A stretch of DNA of 64,000 bases from Paenibacillus sp. FSL H3-0469 (GTDB taxonomy: Bacteria > Bacillota > Bacilli > Paenibacillales > Paenibacillaceae), in the NCBI RefSeq assembly GCF_038051945.1, contig NZ_CP150302.1, forward strand, positions 5,208,001 to 5,272,000. Reading direction: 5' to 3'. Positions within the stretch are counted from its first letter, which is position 1; every line of letters starts with the position of its first letter. The notes beneath the pieces were generated by a model. It saw only the letters and a list, made by a program, of their open reading frames with translations. It ran no database searches and was not told where the DNA came from. The position numbers and the translations under genes are program-made. Positions 44,653-58,041 of the stretch are shown here, piece by piece.

Positions 44653-44688
44653 AATAACCCGCTTAATAATTAAGCGGGTTATTTTTAT
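44653..44688 (+). terminator. Rho-independent terminator
   Basis: AATAACCCGCTTA/TAAGCGGGTTATT stem with a 5-base loop, followed by TTTATTT. It ends the transglutaminase transcript and insulates the rrn promoter. Confidence 0.93.
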
Positions 44689-44796
44689 TTATATAAAGGT
44701 TGCTTTTTAATAGAGGGATAGGTTATTATAAATAAGCGTTGTTGAGCGGCAAAGGAAATGAGAGATTACTTAAATAAGTGATTTCAAAAATAAAGC

Positions 44797-44825
44797 TTGC
44801 ATTGCTCGGATGAACGTGATATATT
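44797..44825 (+). promoter_or_regulatory. rrn operon promoter
   Basis: TTGCAT (44797-44802), a 17-base spacer and TATATT (44820-44825), about 165 bases before the 16S gene. The leader then holds the left arm of the 16S processing stalk (44875-44900), which is complementary to 46627-46650. Confidence 0.75.
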
Positions 44826-44874
44826 ATAAGAGTTGCTGGTGGCGTGGTGAGCGGCGCTGACAACGAGCTTGATC

Positions 44875-44900
44875 TTTGAAAACTGAACAACGAGTGAGTA
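44875..44900 (+). other. Left arm of the 16S precursor processing stalk
   Basis: The segment with TTTGAAAACTGAACAACG is complementary to 46627-46650 (TACTCACTCGTTGG and CAGTTTTGA), so the precursor can close a helix around the whole 16S gene. Such stalks are the RNase III cleavage sites in bacterial rRNA maturation. Confidence 0.8.
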
Positions 44901-44992
44901 TCTGGAGATCACTTCGGTGAGATCCAAATTAGAGAATGTAAATTCTCGTCAGATGTTTCAAAATGAGCAATCGCTCTTTCTAAATACCAATT

Positions 44993-49724
<4,732 letters not shown>

Positions 49725-49806
49725 AAAAGCTACCCCAAAAAGTGAAGAAGAGGCTGACGAAGCCGATTCCGAATACTTTCCGGGGGCCCCGTAAGAAGGG
49801 CAAACA

Positions 49807-49834
49807 CAAATTCGTTTCGGATTCAGTTTTCAGG
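49807..49834 (+). other. Right arm of the 23S precursor processing stalk
   Basis: CAAATTCGTTTCGG and the following TTCAGTTTTCAGG are nearly fully complementary to 46680-46709 in the 16S-23S spacer, so the pre-rRNA can close a long helix around 23S. The rest of the 23S-5S spacer (49725-49870) shows no tRNA. Confidence 0.8.
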
Positions 49835-49870
49835 AATCAATTCCTGAAGCATTTACGCTGTAAATGCCCG

Positions 49871-49987
49871 TTTGGTGGCGATAGCGGAGGGGTTCCACAC
49901 GTACCCATCCCGAACACGACCGTTAAGCCCTCCAGCGCCGATGGTACTTGGACCGAAGGGTCCTGGGAGAGTAGGACGTTGCCAAGC
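49871..49987 (+). rRNA. 5S ribosomal RNA
   Basis: About 117 bases from TTTGGTGGCGATAGCGGAGG to GACGTTGCCAAGC, with pairing ends and the conserved CCCATCCCGAACACG loop. Confidence 0.97.
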
Positions 49988-49996
49988 ACACATGAG

Positions 49997-50027
49997 CCAT
50001 TGTCGAATTGTCGACAATGGTCTTTTT
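49997..50027 (+). terminator. Terminator of the rrn operon
   Basis: CCATTGTCGA-ATTG-TCGACAATGG stem-loop followed by TCTTTTT, directly after 5S. Confidence 0.95.
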
Positions 50028-50095
50028 GTATTTTCGGGGAAGCGTTGTGGACAGCCTGTGAGTAGATTGCAGGTTACTTGACAAGTGACGTATAG

Positions 50096-50175
50096 TTATA
50101 CACATGTGGATAGATTTAGTTTTTTTGATACTTCTCCCCAAAAGATGTGGATATCCGGTAGAATAATGTGGATAG
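50096..50175. promoter_or_regulatory. Cluster of DnaA-box-like sites
   Basis: TTATACACA (50096-50104) matches TTATNCACA exactly. TGTGGATAG (50105-50113), TGTGGATAT (50146-50154) and TGTGGATAG (50167-50175) are reverse-strand boxes with one mismatch each. A weaker TGTGGACAG lies at 50046. The first two abut head to head. The cluster is between the rrn terminator and the thioesterase gene, so it could regulate that gene or bind DnaA away from the origin. Confidence 0.5.
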
Positions 50176-50217
50176 GCACGGAAAATTGGGGATAGATAGG
50201 TGAGGGAGCCAAAAGTT

Positions 50218-50964
50218 ATGGACAAGCACAGCAGCTTTTTGTGGACAGAGCAGTTCAGGGTTCAGGCAAGTGATACAGATTACCGGTCAAGGGGCAAGCT
50301 CTCCTTCCTGCTGGATATCATGCAGCGTGCTGCGGATTCGGCTGTAAGCAGTCTGGGGCTGAGTATGGAGAGTATGCTCAAGGCGGGAATGGGCTGGATG
50401 GTCATCACCCTTGATCTGAACCTGCAGCGTTTGCCGTCCCCGGGCGAGCTTCTGGATGTACACACCTGGAGTAAAGGGAATAAAGGACCGCTCTGGCAGC
50501 GGGATTACCGGATCTATGATGCCGAGGGTGTAGAGCTTGCTTCGGCACGTTCGATCTGGACTCTTGTGGATATTGCGAAGCGAAAAATTCTGCGACCGTC
50601 AGCCTTGCCTATTGTTGTCGAGCCGTATGTAGAGGATTCTGTAGGCAGTCTGCCGGATAAAGTGATTATTCCATCAGAACTTGCTTTGCAAGAGGTTTAC
50701 CGTTATCAGGTGAGATATAGCGGGCTGGATAACAACAAACATCTTAACAATGCGCGCTATGCAGATTTATGCTGTGATGCTCTGGCGCTGGAGGAGTGGG
50801 AGGATTTAGAGCTTACGGGGCTTCATATCACCTATGCCCAGGAAGCCAAGTATGGTGAGGAGATCAGTGTTATGCGTTCTTCTCTGACTGAAGAAGGGGT
50901 ATATGTGCGCGGGCAAGGCGGGGGACGGATCTTTTTTGAAGCTTGCCTGAAGCTTAGAAGATAG
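50218..50964 (+). CDS. Acyl-ACP thioesterase (FatA/B-like)
   Basis: A 248-residue double-hotdog protein of the bacterial acyl-ACP thioesterase family, which releases fatty acids from acyl carrier protein. Features are the first hotdog with FRVQASDTDYRSRGKLSFLL, the conserved WSKGNKGPLWQRDY and SARSIWTLVDIAKRKILRP segments, and the second hotdog with VRYSGLDNNKHLNNARYADL, which contains the catalytic Asn/His (NxH). ATG 50218 has GGGAG nine bases upstream; GTG 50200 in frame lacks one. It has its own terminator. The DnaA-box-like cluster lies in its promoter region. Confidence 0.92.
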   Translation: MDKHSSFLWTEQFRVQASDTDYRSRGKLSFLLDIMQRAADSAVSSLGLSMESMLKAGMGWMVITLDLNLQRLPSPGELLDVHTWSKGNKGPLWQRDYRIYDAEGVELASARSIWTLVDIAKRKILRPSALPIVVEPYVEDSVGSLPDKVIIPSELALQEVYRYQVRYSGLDNNKHLNNARYADLCCDALALEEWEDLELTGLHITYAQEAKYGEEISVMRSSLTEEGVYVRGQGGGRIFFEACLKLRR

Positions 50965-51004
50965 ATTGGTGTCTGAGAGAGATACTTATATAGCGTTAAA
51001 TCTA

Positions 51005-51038
51005 GACAGTTGCTCGAATTTCAGGGGAACTGTCTTTT
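51005..51038 (+). terminator. Probable terminator after the thioesterase gene
   Basis: GACAGTT/AACTGTC stem with a 16-base loop followed by TTTTG. The stem is short, so confidence is moderate. Confidence 0.65.
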
Positions 51039-51062
51039 GTCGTATTCGTCTATTTCTGTAGA

Positions 51063-51090
51063 TGTCACAAATATACAACTGACATTCGTT
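51063..51090 (+). promoter_or_regulatory. Candidate ECF-type promoter of the sigma gene
   Basis: TGTCACA (51063-51069), a 17-base spacer and CGTT (51087-51090) resemble ECF promoters of the TGTCACA...CGT(C/T) kind, placed 35 bases before the sigma gene. Autoregulation is common for ECF factors. The fit to this particular subfamily is not proven. Confidence 0.4.
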
Positions 51091-51124
51091 ATACAGGTGT
51101 AAAAGGAAAATGGAGGTGATTTCT

Positions 51125-51712
51125 TTGGAGCAAGGCAACCCCGGGGGCCCACCTGAATCCAAAAAGATTGAAGAAGCTATTCATAAGGTACACACAGGCG
51201 ACAGGCAAGCTTTTACAACAATAATAACGGAGTATGAAAGGAAGATCTACACGTATTGCTGCTATCTCCTAAGGAGCCGTGAAGAAGCAGAGGATGCTGT
51301 GCAGGATATATTCGTGAAGGTGTATCAGCAGCTTTCGCGTTATGAGAAGCGGGTATCTTTTTCGGCTTGGCTATATAAGGTGTCTTATCATCACTGCATG
51401 GACCAGCTTCGCAGGCGTAAACGCCGCAACCGGTTGCTGTCCCTTTATAAGCTGCAACTGATGACGAATCAACAAGCGTTGCCGGAGGAGTCGCCAGTAG
51501 ATCAGATTTTTGAAAATCTCACTTCGGAAGAGCGTGGGCTATTAATCCTCCGTGTCATTGAACAATACAGCTTTGAAGAGATCTCAATGATTACCGGAAG
51601 CAGTTCGGCGGCGCTGCGCAAAAAATATGAACGGCTCCGTAAAAAACTGATTCAGCAAAAAGCGAATGAACGAGGAGGATGCACTCATGGAGAAGTGGCA
51701 GAATCAAACTGA
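51125..51712 (+). CDS. ECF-type RNA polymerase sigma factor
   Basis: A sigma-70 family factor of about 195 residues with only regions 2 and 4. Region 2 has YCCYLLRSREEAEDAVQDIF and FSAWLYKVSYHHCMDQLRR; region 4 has LTSEERGLLILRVIEQYSF and EEISMITGSSSAALRKKYER. I prefer TTG 51125 because GGAGGTGAT, a perfect anti-16S match, lies just upstream; ATG 51110 would have only AAAAGG three bases away. The stop overlaps the DUF4179 gene, the usual arrangement of sigma and anti-sigma. It should direct RNA polymerase to stress or envelope genes when released. Confidence 0.93.
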   Translation: MEQGNPGGPPESKKIEEAIHKVHTGDRQAFTTIITEYERKIYTYCCYLLRSREEAEDAVQDIFVKVYQQLSRYEKRVSFSAWLYKVSYHHCMDQLRRRKRRNRLLSLYKLQLMTNQQALPEESPVDQIFENLTSEERGLLILRVIEQYSFEEISMITGSSSAALRKKYERLRKKLIQQKANERGGCTHGEVAESN

Positions 51713-52820
51713 GCAGCAAATGATGGACGACATTCGCAGCAGTATGGGGAGAGTGCAACTTCCAGTAGACAGCTATAATGAGCAGATTATGAACCGGATT
51801 GAGCATTTGGAGACTAGAGGAGGAAATAATTTGCTTAAAAGGACGCTGGCAGCCGCAAGCATAGCTGTAGCGATAGGGTTAGGTACGATAACCGCAGGAT
51901 TCATCTCTCCTGCTTGGGCCGATACCTTGAGTCAAATTCCTGTCTTCAGCAGTATTTTCAAGCACACGGAGAACCCGGGACTGAAATTAGCGGCGGAACA
52001 GGGCCTGACTACTTCACCTAATATGAGCGTTACCAAGGATGGAGTGACGTTAAGCGTTACGGAGGTATTTTATGACGGAATCCAGTTGGCCATCGGATTC
52101 GAAAGAACTGGAGTAGCAGATGAGCGGGTACTTGCGGCGATTACTGATTATAAAACTCACGAATTCGATCAATCGACGAAAGGACTGCTGGGTCTGCCAG
52201 AGGTTACTCTGGCGACAGGAGAGCCTATCGGCTTCGGTTCCTCTATGACAGGAGACATAAAAGGACAACCGAATACCCTCTTATTGGAGCTTAGAGAACT
52301 GCACAATACTTCGTCCCTCGGAGACGAATTCAAGGTGAATATCCGTGTGCCGGTTGCTCAGATCGCCGAGCCTTTTGAGTTCCAGGTCACGGTGAAGAAG
52401 CTTGCGGAGGGAATCATTAACCTTACCCCGGGCCAGGGAGCGAGCAAAGACTCCTTCCATTACAAAGTAAAGCGTCTGGATATCACGCCTGCTGCCCTGA
52501 GGTTAGTGGTAACCAGTGAAGGGGAAGTGCCTGCATCACCGGAGCAGACAGGGGAATATGGTCCAACTGCGGTATTCTATGAGCTTGTGGATGATGCTGG
52601 TAATGTTGCTACTTCCAAGCAAGGGTATGTCTTGATGAAGGCCGTTCAGCATCCTATTGTGGATAGCCTGTACAATACCTTCCCGCAAACCCCTAAGACG
52701 ATTACGGTCAGACCTTATACAATGACTTTGGATAATGAGCTGAAGCTCTTGTTGGATGCCAATGGGAAACCGGTCCGAACTTATCATAAGGACCTTGAGA
52801 GCACTATAGTAATTCCGTGA
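51687..52820 (+). CDS. DUF4179 membrane protein, probable anti-sigma factor
   Basis: A 377-residue protein with a cytoplasmic N-terminus (1-50) that may bind the sigma factor, one transmembrane helix (about 52-75, RTLAAASIAVAIGLGTITAG) and an extracytoplasmic part. The latter starts AWADTLSQIPVFSSIFKHT, the DUF4179 signature as I know it, followed by beta-rich domains. ATG 51687 has GAGGAGG eight bases upstream and lies inside the sigma gene. It would hold the sigma factor at the membrane until an envelope signal arrives. The signal is unknown. Confidence 0.85.
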   Translation: MEKWQNQTEQQMMDDIRSSMGRVQLPVDSYNEQIMNRIEHLETRGGNNLLKRTLAAASIAVAIGLGTITAGFISPAWADTLSQIPVFSSIFKHTENPGLKLAAEQGLTTSPNMSVTKDGVTLSVTEVFYDGIQLAIGFERTGVADERVLAAITDYKTHEFDQSTKGLLGLPEVTLATGEPIGFGSSMTGDIKGQPNTLLLELRELHNTSSLGDEFKVNIRVPVAQIAEPFEFQVTVKKLAEGIINLTPGQGASKDSFHYKVKRLDITPAALRLVVTSEGEVPASPEQTGEYGPTAVFYELVDDAGNVATSKQGYVLMKAVQHPIVDSLYNTFPQTPKTITVRPYTMTLDNELKLLLDANGKPVRTYHKDLESTIVIP

Positions 52821-52861
52821 ACCTGTGAAGGCAGGAATGGGTAAAATTGGATGTTTCTGGT

Positions 52862-52893
52862 CCGCGTCTGCTGTGCAGATGCGGGCTTTTTTT
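52862..52893 (+). terminator. Rho-independent terminator of the sigma operon
   Basis: CCGCGTCTGC-TGT-GCAGATGCGG (one G-T pair) followed by GC and seven T. It lies between convergent operons. Confidence 0.93.
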
Positions 52894-52931
52894 GATAAAT
52901 AAGAATATATGTTGTGGGGTTATCTTGCTGA

Positions 52932-53837
52932 TTAGAGCAGTGTTAACGGGATGTAGATTTCACTTACTGAATCCGGATGCTCCGGTCCGAGATAGTCCTT
53001 GCCGTAGTATTCAAATTCATAAGAGAGGTTCAGGCGGTAATCGGTTCTAGGCAGAAAAACGCCATAGATATATTTGTAGGTGGCAGAGACTTCTGCAGAT
53101 GGCCCTGTATGCTTAAATCTGAGATAACGTGCTGGCGGAAGTGTATGAGTTGTTAAATTGCTGCCTGTTTGCCCGCAGCTCGACTGAACGGTAATGCCGG
53201 TACGTTCAGATGCCAGGGTGTTCAACTCGCAGGCAATGTGAAAGGAGATTCCCTGATCCTCATAGTTATCCGGCCAATAGCCTATCTGGTAATATTGTTC
53301 TGGAAGCTTACGGTCCGGGATAGCAGAGAGGCTGCTGAACAGCTGCTTCCATGCTGATCCGATGACCGACTGATCTTGCGTAACGGTTATGAACGGGCCC
53401 TGAAGTCTGATTGCACCAAGCTCAATCAGGTCAGGAGAGGCGCCCTTCTGGTCTGACCAATGTGGTAAATCAGCCGGCTGTAAGGGATGAAGCAGCAGAG
53501 GGATGTCCGGGTTAGACTTGTGGCGGATATGGGTGGGAGTAGTGTGCAGCAGTCTTTTGAAGGCCCGGGTGAAGGTCTCGTAATCATTATAAGCATAGTC
53601 CAGTGAGATTTCGTGAAAAGTCCGCTCGGGTCTGCCTAGAATATCCCTGGCCGCCTCGGAAATCCTCCGTCTTGCAATATAGTCGCCCGGTGTGAGTCCG
53701 GTAACCCCCTGAAACAGGCGGATGAAGTGGAACAGGGAATAGCCGGTCTCTCTGGAGAGGTCCAGAACAGACAGCGGCTGCTTCAGTTTCGATTCAATAT
53801 ATTCAATCGCCTGTAGAATGAGCTGGCTGTTCTTCAT
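52932..53837 (-). CDS. AraC-family regulator with GyrI-like effector domain
   Basis: A 301-residue protein. Two HTH motifs of the AraC DNA-binding domain are N-terminal (LSVLDLSRETGYSLFHFIR, and the second with FHEISLDYAYNDYETFTRAF). Residues about 130-301 form the GyrI/BmrR-like small-molecule-binding fold. This N-terminal HTH layout is that of Rob/SoxS-GyrI-type activators that sense drugs or metabolites. The start follows AGAGGAGAGGACTTC. It is probably cotranscribed after trmO, 18 bases away. The target and ligand are unknown. Confidence 0.9.
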   Translation of the reverse strand: MKNSQLILQAIEYIESKLKQPLSVLDLSRETGYSLFHFIRLFQGVTGLTPGDYIARRRISEAARDILGRPERTFHEISLDYAYNDYETFTRAFKRLLHTTPTHIRHKSNPDIPLLLHPLQPADLPHWSDQKGASPDLIELGAIRLQGPFITVTQDQSVIGSAWKQLFSSLSAIPDRKLPEQYYQIGYWPDNYEDQGISFHIACELNTLASERTGITVQSSCGQTGSNLTTHTLPPARYLRFKHTGPSAEVSATYKYIYGVFLPRTDYRLNLSYEFEYYGKDYLGPEHPDSVSEIYIPLTLL

Positions 53838-53855
53838 GAAGTCCTCTCCTCTAGG

Positions 53856-54299
53856 TTACTCTACAGTCCACTCTCCCCATGAGGTGGCCCATTCCGGCAC
53901 TCTAACCTGACGAACACGGTCAGTTGAAGGGAAATAAGCTTTGATATCGAGCACGGGCGTTCCCGGATAGGCATCCAGTCCGCTGACCTCAACAATTCCC
54001 TGATCTAGGTCAACGGATAGAATACGGGCAACCGTAAGTCCAAGCGGATTAGGGCGGACTGGAGACCGGGTCGCAAACACACCGCTTACCGGAGCATCAT
54101 AGGGAGGCTCGATCTGAGTAGTCCCCCGGAAGCTATCATCTGCAAACTCATGAATCCACCACAGGATCTGGCAGTGGCTGAAAGCATCTAACCCCTTCAA
54201 GGCAGGTCTGTATTCGGGTCTAATCTCAAGTTGCAGGTTCGGCTGTGTTCCGGTTACTACACCTACTGGTATAATATTATACGATTCTAAGGCGGACAT
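53856..54299 (-). CDS. trmO: tRNA m6t6A37 methyltransferase TrmO-like (TsaA domain)
   Basis: A 147-residue protein of the YaeB/TrmO family. Escherichia coli TrmO uses SAM to methylate N6 of t6A37 in tRNA-Thr. Signatures are IPVGVVTG, HCQILWWIHEF, GVFATRSPVRPNPLGLTVA and GLDAYPGTPVLDIKAYFP. The protein is shorter than E. coli TrmO because it lacks the C-terminal extension, and many short homologs act on other or unknown substrates, so the exact activity is less sure than the family. AGGAG precedes the ATG. Confidence 0.88.
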   Translation of the reverse strand: MSALESYNIIPVGVVTGTQPNLQLEIRPEYRPALKGLDAFSHCQILWWIHEFADDSFRGTTQIEPPYDAPVSGVFATRSPVRPNPLGLTVARILSVDLDQGIVEVSGLDAYPGTPVLDIKAYFPSTDRVRQVRVPEWATSWGEWTVE

Positions 54300-54389
54300 T
54301 GGCTGTGACTCCTTTCGGCTGGGGGATGATTCTAGTCTACCGGAAGTGAAGGGAATTCGGCCTGATGATAATTGCGGACTTGTATGTCA

Positions 54390-54398
54390 TGGTATAAT
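54390..54398 (+). promoter_or_regulatory. Extended -10 promoter of topB
   Basis: TGG-TATAAT forms an extended -10 element 32 bases before the topB start. The -35 region is poor (TTGCGG at a 15-base spacing), as expected for extended -10 promoters. Confidence 0.65.
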
Positions 54399-54429
54399 AG
54401 GTTGTTGATGACAGGGAGGGGTTTGGACG

Positions 54430-56568
54430 ATGAAGGTATTGGTATTGGCTGAGAAGCCGTCGGTGGCCCGTGAGATTGCGCGGGTGCTGGGCTGTGGAAA
54501 TAAACAGAAGAGTTATATGGAAGGTCCGAAATATGTGGTGACCTGGGCGCTGGGACATCTGGTCGGCCTGGCTGAGCCTGAGGACTATAACAATAAATAT
54601 GCAACGTGGGCGCTTGAGGATCTGCCGATTCTTCCCGAGAAGGCCAAGCTGAAGGTGCTGCGTGAGACCAGCCAGCAATATAAGGCTGTGCAGCAGCTAA
54701 TGAAGCGGCAGGATATTGAGGAGCTGATTGTAGCAACGGATGCGGCGCGTGAGGGTGAACTGCTGGCGCGCTGGATTATGAATATGGCGGGCTGGAAAAA
54801 GCCGTTCCGGCGGCTGTGGATCTCTTCGCAGACGGATAAGGCCATTAAGGAAGGGTTCGCTTCGCTGCGGCCTGGACGGGATTTCGACCGGCTGTATGAA
54901 TCTGCGCGCTGCCGTGCTGAGGCGGATTGGATGATCGGGCTGAATGTGACGCGGGCCTTAACCTGCAAGTTTGGCGCGCCGCTCTCTGCGGGGCGTGTGC
55001 AGACACCTACACTGGGAATGATTATGGACCGGGAGAATGAAATTACCGGCTTCCGTTCCCAGGAATATGACCTGCTGACTGCGGATTTCGGGAATTTCCA
55101 GGCGGGGTGGCGTGCGCAGGGCGGGGACGGCCGGATTTGGGAGCGAGAGAAGTCAGGTATTCTTAAGGATAAGCTTACAGGCCGCAGCGGACGGATCACC
55201 AAGGTGCAGAAGAGTGAGAAAAGCGAGCCGCATCCGCTGGCTTATGATCTGACAGAGCTGCAGCGGGATGCTAACCGCAAATTCGGCTTCTCGGCCAAAC
55301 AGACCTCAAGTGTGCTCCAGAAGCTGTATGAACAGCATAAGCTGGTCACTTATCCGCGCACGGACAGCCGCTATTTGACCGCTGATATGACGGGTACGCT
55401 AAAAGAAAGACTCGACAGCGTGGCTGTCGGGCCGTATGCTTCCCTCGCCAGACCGCTGCTGCGGAAGCCGCTGCCGATTACGAAGCGGATTGTCGATGAC
55501 AGCAAGGTCAGCGATCACCACGCGATTATTCCGACAGAGCAGACGGTGCTGCTCAATCTGCTGAGTACGGAAGAGCGGAAGCTCTACGATCTGATTGTAC
55601 GGCGGTTCATTAGCCTGTTTTATCCTCCGGCCCGTTATGACGCCGTAGCTGTGACGGTAACCGTGGATGGTGAAAGTTTCTATGTGAAGGGAACTACCGT
55701 CAAGGATGCAGGCTGGCGTGAGGTATACGGCGGAGATATGAGCTCGGATGACGAAGAGGAGAATGCGGGGGATGAACCCGCAGCAGGCAATGTGAAGCTG
55801 CCGGAGCTGCGGGAAGGCGATAGCGTGAAGGTTGCGCGCTGCATCATCAAGCCGGGACGGACACATCCGCCGAAGCGCTATAACGAAGCCACGCTGCTGA
55901 CGCAGATGGAGAAGCATGGGCTGGGGACACCGGCTACACGCGCGGATATCATCGAGAAGCTGGTCAGCTCAGATACAATTGAACGGCAGGGCAATCTGCT
56001 GCATCCGACCGGCAAGGGCAAGCAGTTGATTGAGCTGGTCTCGGGGCAGCTGCGTACACCGGAGTTGACGGCACGCTGGGAAGCGGAGCTGGAGAGAATT
56101 GCGCGCGGGCAGGGTCGCCCGGAGCCTTTTTTGCAGGGGATCCGGAGTATGGCACAGGAGCTGGTGTCCGGGGTGAAGAACAGCGGAGCGGAATACAAGC
56201 CGCATAATGTCTCTAACAGCCATTGTCCGGAGTGTGGAACAAGGATGTTAGAAAAGAAGACCAAACGCGGCAAGCTGCTGGTCTGTCCGAAAGAGGACTG
56301 CGGCTACACCCGGGCGGGCGAGAAGCAGTTGTCGAACCGCCGCTGCCCGCAGTGCCATAAGAAGATGGAGATGAAGGAAGGCAAGGCCGGGAAGTATGTG
56401 CAGTGCCTCGGCTGCGGCATTACAGAGACGATGGATAAGGACCACAAACATATCAATAAACGCGAGCAGCAGAAGCTGGTTCAGCAGTACAGCAAGACGG
56501 AAAGTGCCGGCAACAATCTTGGCGATCTGCTGAAGGCTGCGATGGAAGCGAAACAGAAGGGCGAATAG
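54430..56568 (+). CDS. topB: DNA topoisomerase III
   Basis: A 712-residue type IA topoisomerase that passes single strands and decatenates DNA. The TOPRIM domain has VLVLAEKPSVAREIARVLG (catalytic Glu) and VATDAAREGELLAR. The active-site Tyr is in LVTYPRTDSRYL near residue 307. The C-terminus (about 600-690) has two zinc-ribbon-like repeats with CPECGTR/CPKEDCG and CPQCHKK/CLGCG. Length and architecture match Bacillus TopB. The start follows GGGAGGGGTT. The gene appears monocistronic with an extended -10 promoter. Confidence 0.97.
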   Translation: MKVLVLAEKPSVAREIARVLGCGNKQKSYMEGPKYVVTWALGHLVGLAEPEDYNNKYATWALEDLPILPEKAKLKVLRETSQQYKAVQQLMKRQDIEELIVATDAAREGELLARWIMNMAGWKKPFRRLWISSQTDKAIKEGFASLRPGRDFDRLYESARCRAEADWMIGLNVTRALTCKFGAPLSAGRVQTPTLGMIMDRENEITGFRSQEYDLLTADFGNFQAGWRAQGGDGRIWEREKSGILKDKLTGRSGRITKVQKSEKSEPHPLAYDLTELQRDANRKFGFSAKQTSSVLQKLYEQHKLVTYPRTDSRYLTADMTGTLKERLDSVAVGPYASLARPLLRKPLPITKRIVDDSKVSDHHAIIPTEQTVLLNLLSTEERKLYDLIVRRFISLFYPPARYDAVAVTVTVDGESFYVKGTTVKDAGWREVYGGDMSSDDEEENAGDEPAAGNVKLPELREGDSVKVARCIIKPGRTHPPKRYNEATLLTQMEKHGLGTPATRADIIEKLVSSDTIERQGNLLHPTGKGKQLIELVSGQLRTPELTARWEAELERIARGQGRPEPFLQGIRSMAQELVSGVKNSGAEYKPHNVSNSHCPECGTRMLEKKTKRGKLLVCPKEDCGYTRAGEKQLSNRRCPQCHKKMEMKEGKAGKYVQCLGCGITETMDKDHKHINKREQQKLVQQYSKTESAGNNLGDLLKAAMEAKQKGE

Positions 56569-56714
56569 CTTAAGGAATAAGACTGCCGGGATATACCGGT
56601 GGTCTTGTTGCGGATTCAGGGCTGTTCAAGGGACGGTAGATATGCTTTACTTACAAAGATTGAAAAGGGATCAGGCTTCAGGGTTTCGATAAATAGAGTG
56701 GGGCAGGTGGAGAA

Positions 56715-57962
56715 GTGGCAGCGGCTGAAGGGATAGAGGGTGTGGTGAAAGCGGCAGAGGCTCAGGGTACGAAGGGGAGCAGCCGGTTGTATTTTCTGGT
56801 GATAGTCTTTATGTTCTGGTTCTCTTCGTATATCTATGTTCCGGTGCTCTCACCTTATGTGGAGCATCTGGGAGCTTCTTATGTCATGGTAGGAGCGGTA
56901 CTTGGGATATACGGCCTGATGCAGATTCTGTTCCGGCTGCCGATAGGGATGGGTTCAGATGTACTTAACCGGCGGCGGCCGTTCATTTATCTGGGGCTGA
57001 TCGCAAGCGGAGCGAGCTGTCTGCTGTTCCTGGCAGGGGCACATCCGGGCTGGGCGCTGGCGGCGCGGGCGGTCTCGGGAATTGCGGCATCGGCGTGGGT
57101 CGTGTACTCGGTGATGTTCGCGGGGTATTTTCCGAAAGAAGAGGCGGGCAGGGCTATGGGGATGCTCCAGTTCACCACGGTGATTGCCCAGTTGGCTAGT
57201 ATGATGATCAGCGGCTATATCGTAGAACACTTCGGCTGGAATACTCCGTTCATCATCGGAGGGATTGTGGCGGTGGCCGCTATGCTGCTGGTCATCCGTC
57301 TTCCGGAGCAACAGCTGGAGAAGCGCACGGCGATTAAGCTCAAGGATCTGGCCGGCGTCGTGAAGGAACCGCTGCTGGTAAAAGTATCGCTGTTATCGGT
57401 GCTGGCCCATTGCGTGCTGTTCATTACGATGTTCGGCTACACGCCGAATCAGGCGCTCTATATTGGCGCGAGCAAAGGGAGTCTCGGCTGGCTGACGCTG
57501 GCTTTTATGCTGCCTCATGCGATAGCGACCCTCTATGGTGCTCGGCTGTTCGGCCGGTGGCTGGGGGACCGGGGGACGCTGATGCTGGGCTTTGCCGGAA
57601 GTGCAGTGTTCACGCTGCTCATTCCATCGATGCCAACACTTGCGGCGTTATGTGTAACACAGATCGGGAACGGCTTCATGCAGGGACTGATCTTCCCGCT
57701 GCTGCTGGGCAAATCCGTCTCCGGGGTAGCTCCGTTCAAGCGGGCGACAGCGATGGGGTTCTATCAGGCGGTGTATGCGATTGGCATGTCCGGCGGTCCT
57801 TTTGTAGCGGGATGGATGAGTGCGGTGTACGGTCTGCGAGGAGGCTTCTGGCTGGGCGCCATGGCAGCAGTGCTGGCGGCAGTGCTGTCCTGGTTCTGGA
57901 TCAGGGAAGCCGGAGCCGCAGGCGGGCGGAGCAAGAAAGAGCGGCAGTTGCAGGGCCGGTGA
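56715..57962 (+). CDS. MFS transporter
   Basis: A 415-residue major facilitator with 12 predicted helices. The segment GLMQILFRLPIGMGSDVLNRRRP matches the loop 2-3 motif A (G-x3-D-x2-G/N-R-R). The substrate class is not clear; it looks like the general drug or metabolite exporter type. It starts at GTG 56715 after GGTGGAG, with the alternative of a later Met. About 145 bases separate it from topB, with no visible terminator. Confidence 0.88.
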   Translation: MAAAEGIEGVVKAAEAQGTKGSSRLYFLVIVFMFWFSSYIYVPVLSPYVEHLGASYVMVGAVLGIYGLMQILFRLPIGMGSDVLNRRRPFIYLGLIASGASCLLFLAGAHPGWALAARAVSGIAASAWVVYSVMFAGYFPKEEAGRAMGMLQFTTVIAQLASMMISGYIVEHFGWNTPFIIGGIVAVAAMLLVIRLPEQQLEKRTAIKLKDLAGVVKEPLLVKVSLLSVLAHCVLFITMFGYTPNQALYIGASKGSLGWLTLAFMLPHAIATLYGARLFGRWLGDRGTLMLGFAGSAVFTLLIPSMPTLAALCVTQIGNGFMQGLIFPLLLGKSVSGVAPFKRATAMGFYQAVYAIGMSGGPFVAGWMSAVYGLRGGFWLGAMAAVLAAVLSWFWIREAGAAGGRSKKERQLQGR

Positions 57963-57972
57963 TGTGAGGTTA

Positions 57973-58002
57973 TTGGTTTTTTGCCGGAAAGGGTAATATA
58001 AT
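57973..58002 (+). promoter_or_regulatory. Promoter of the DUF1294 gene
   Basis: TTGGTT (57973-57978), an 18-base spacer and consensus TATAAT (57997-58002). Confidence 0.6.
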
Positions 58003-58041
58003 AGAGAGCAAGGTAGGATGCTAGGAGGAGGGGCCGGAAGG

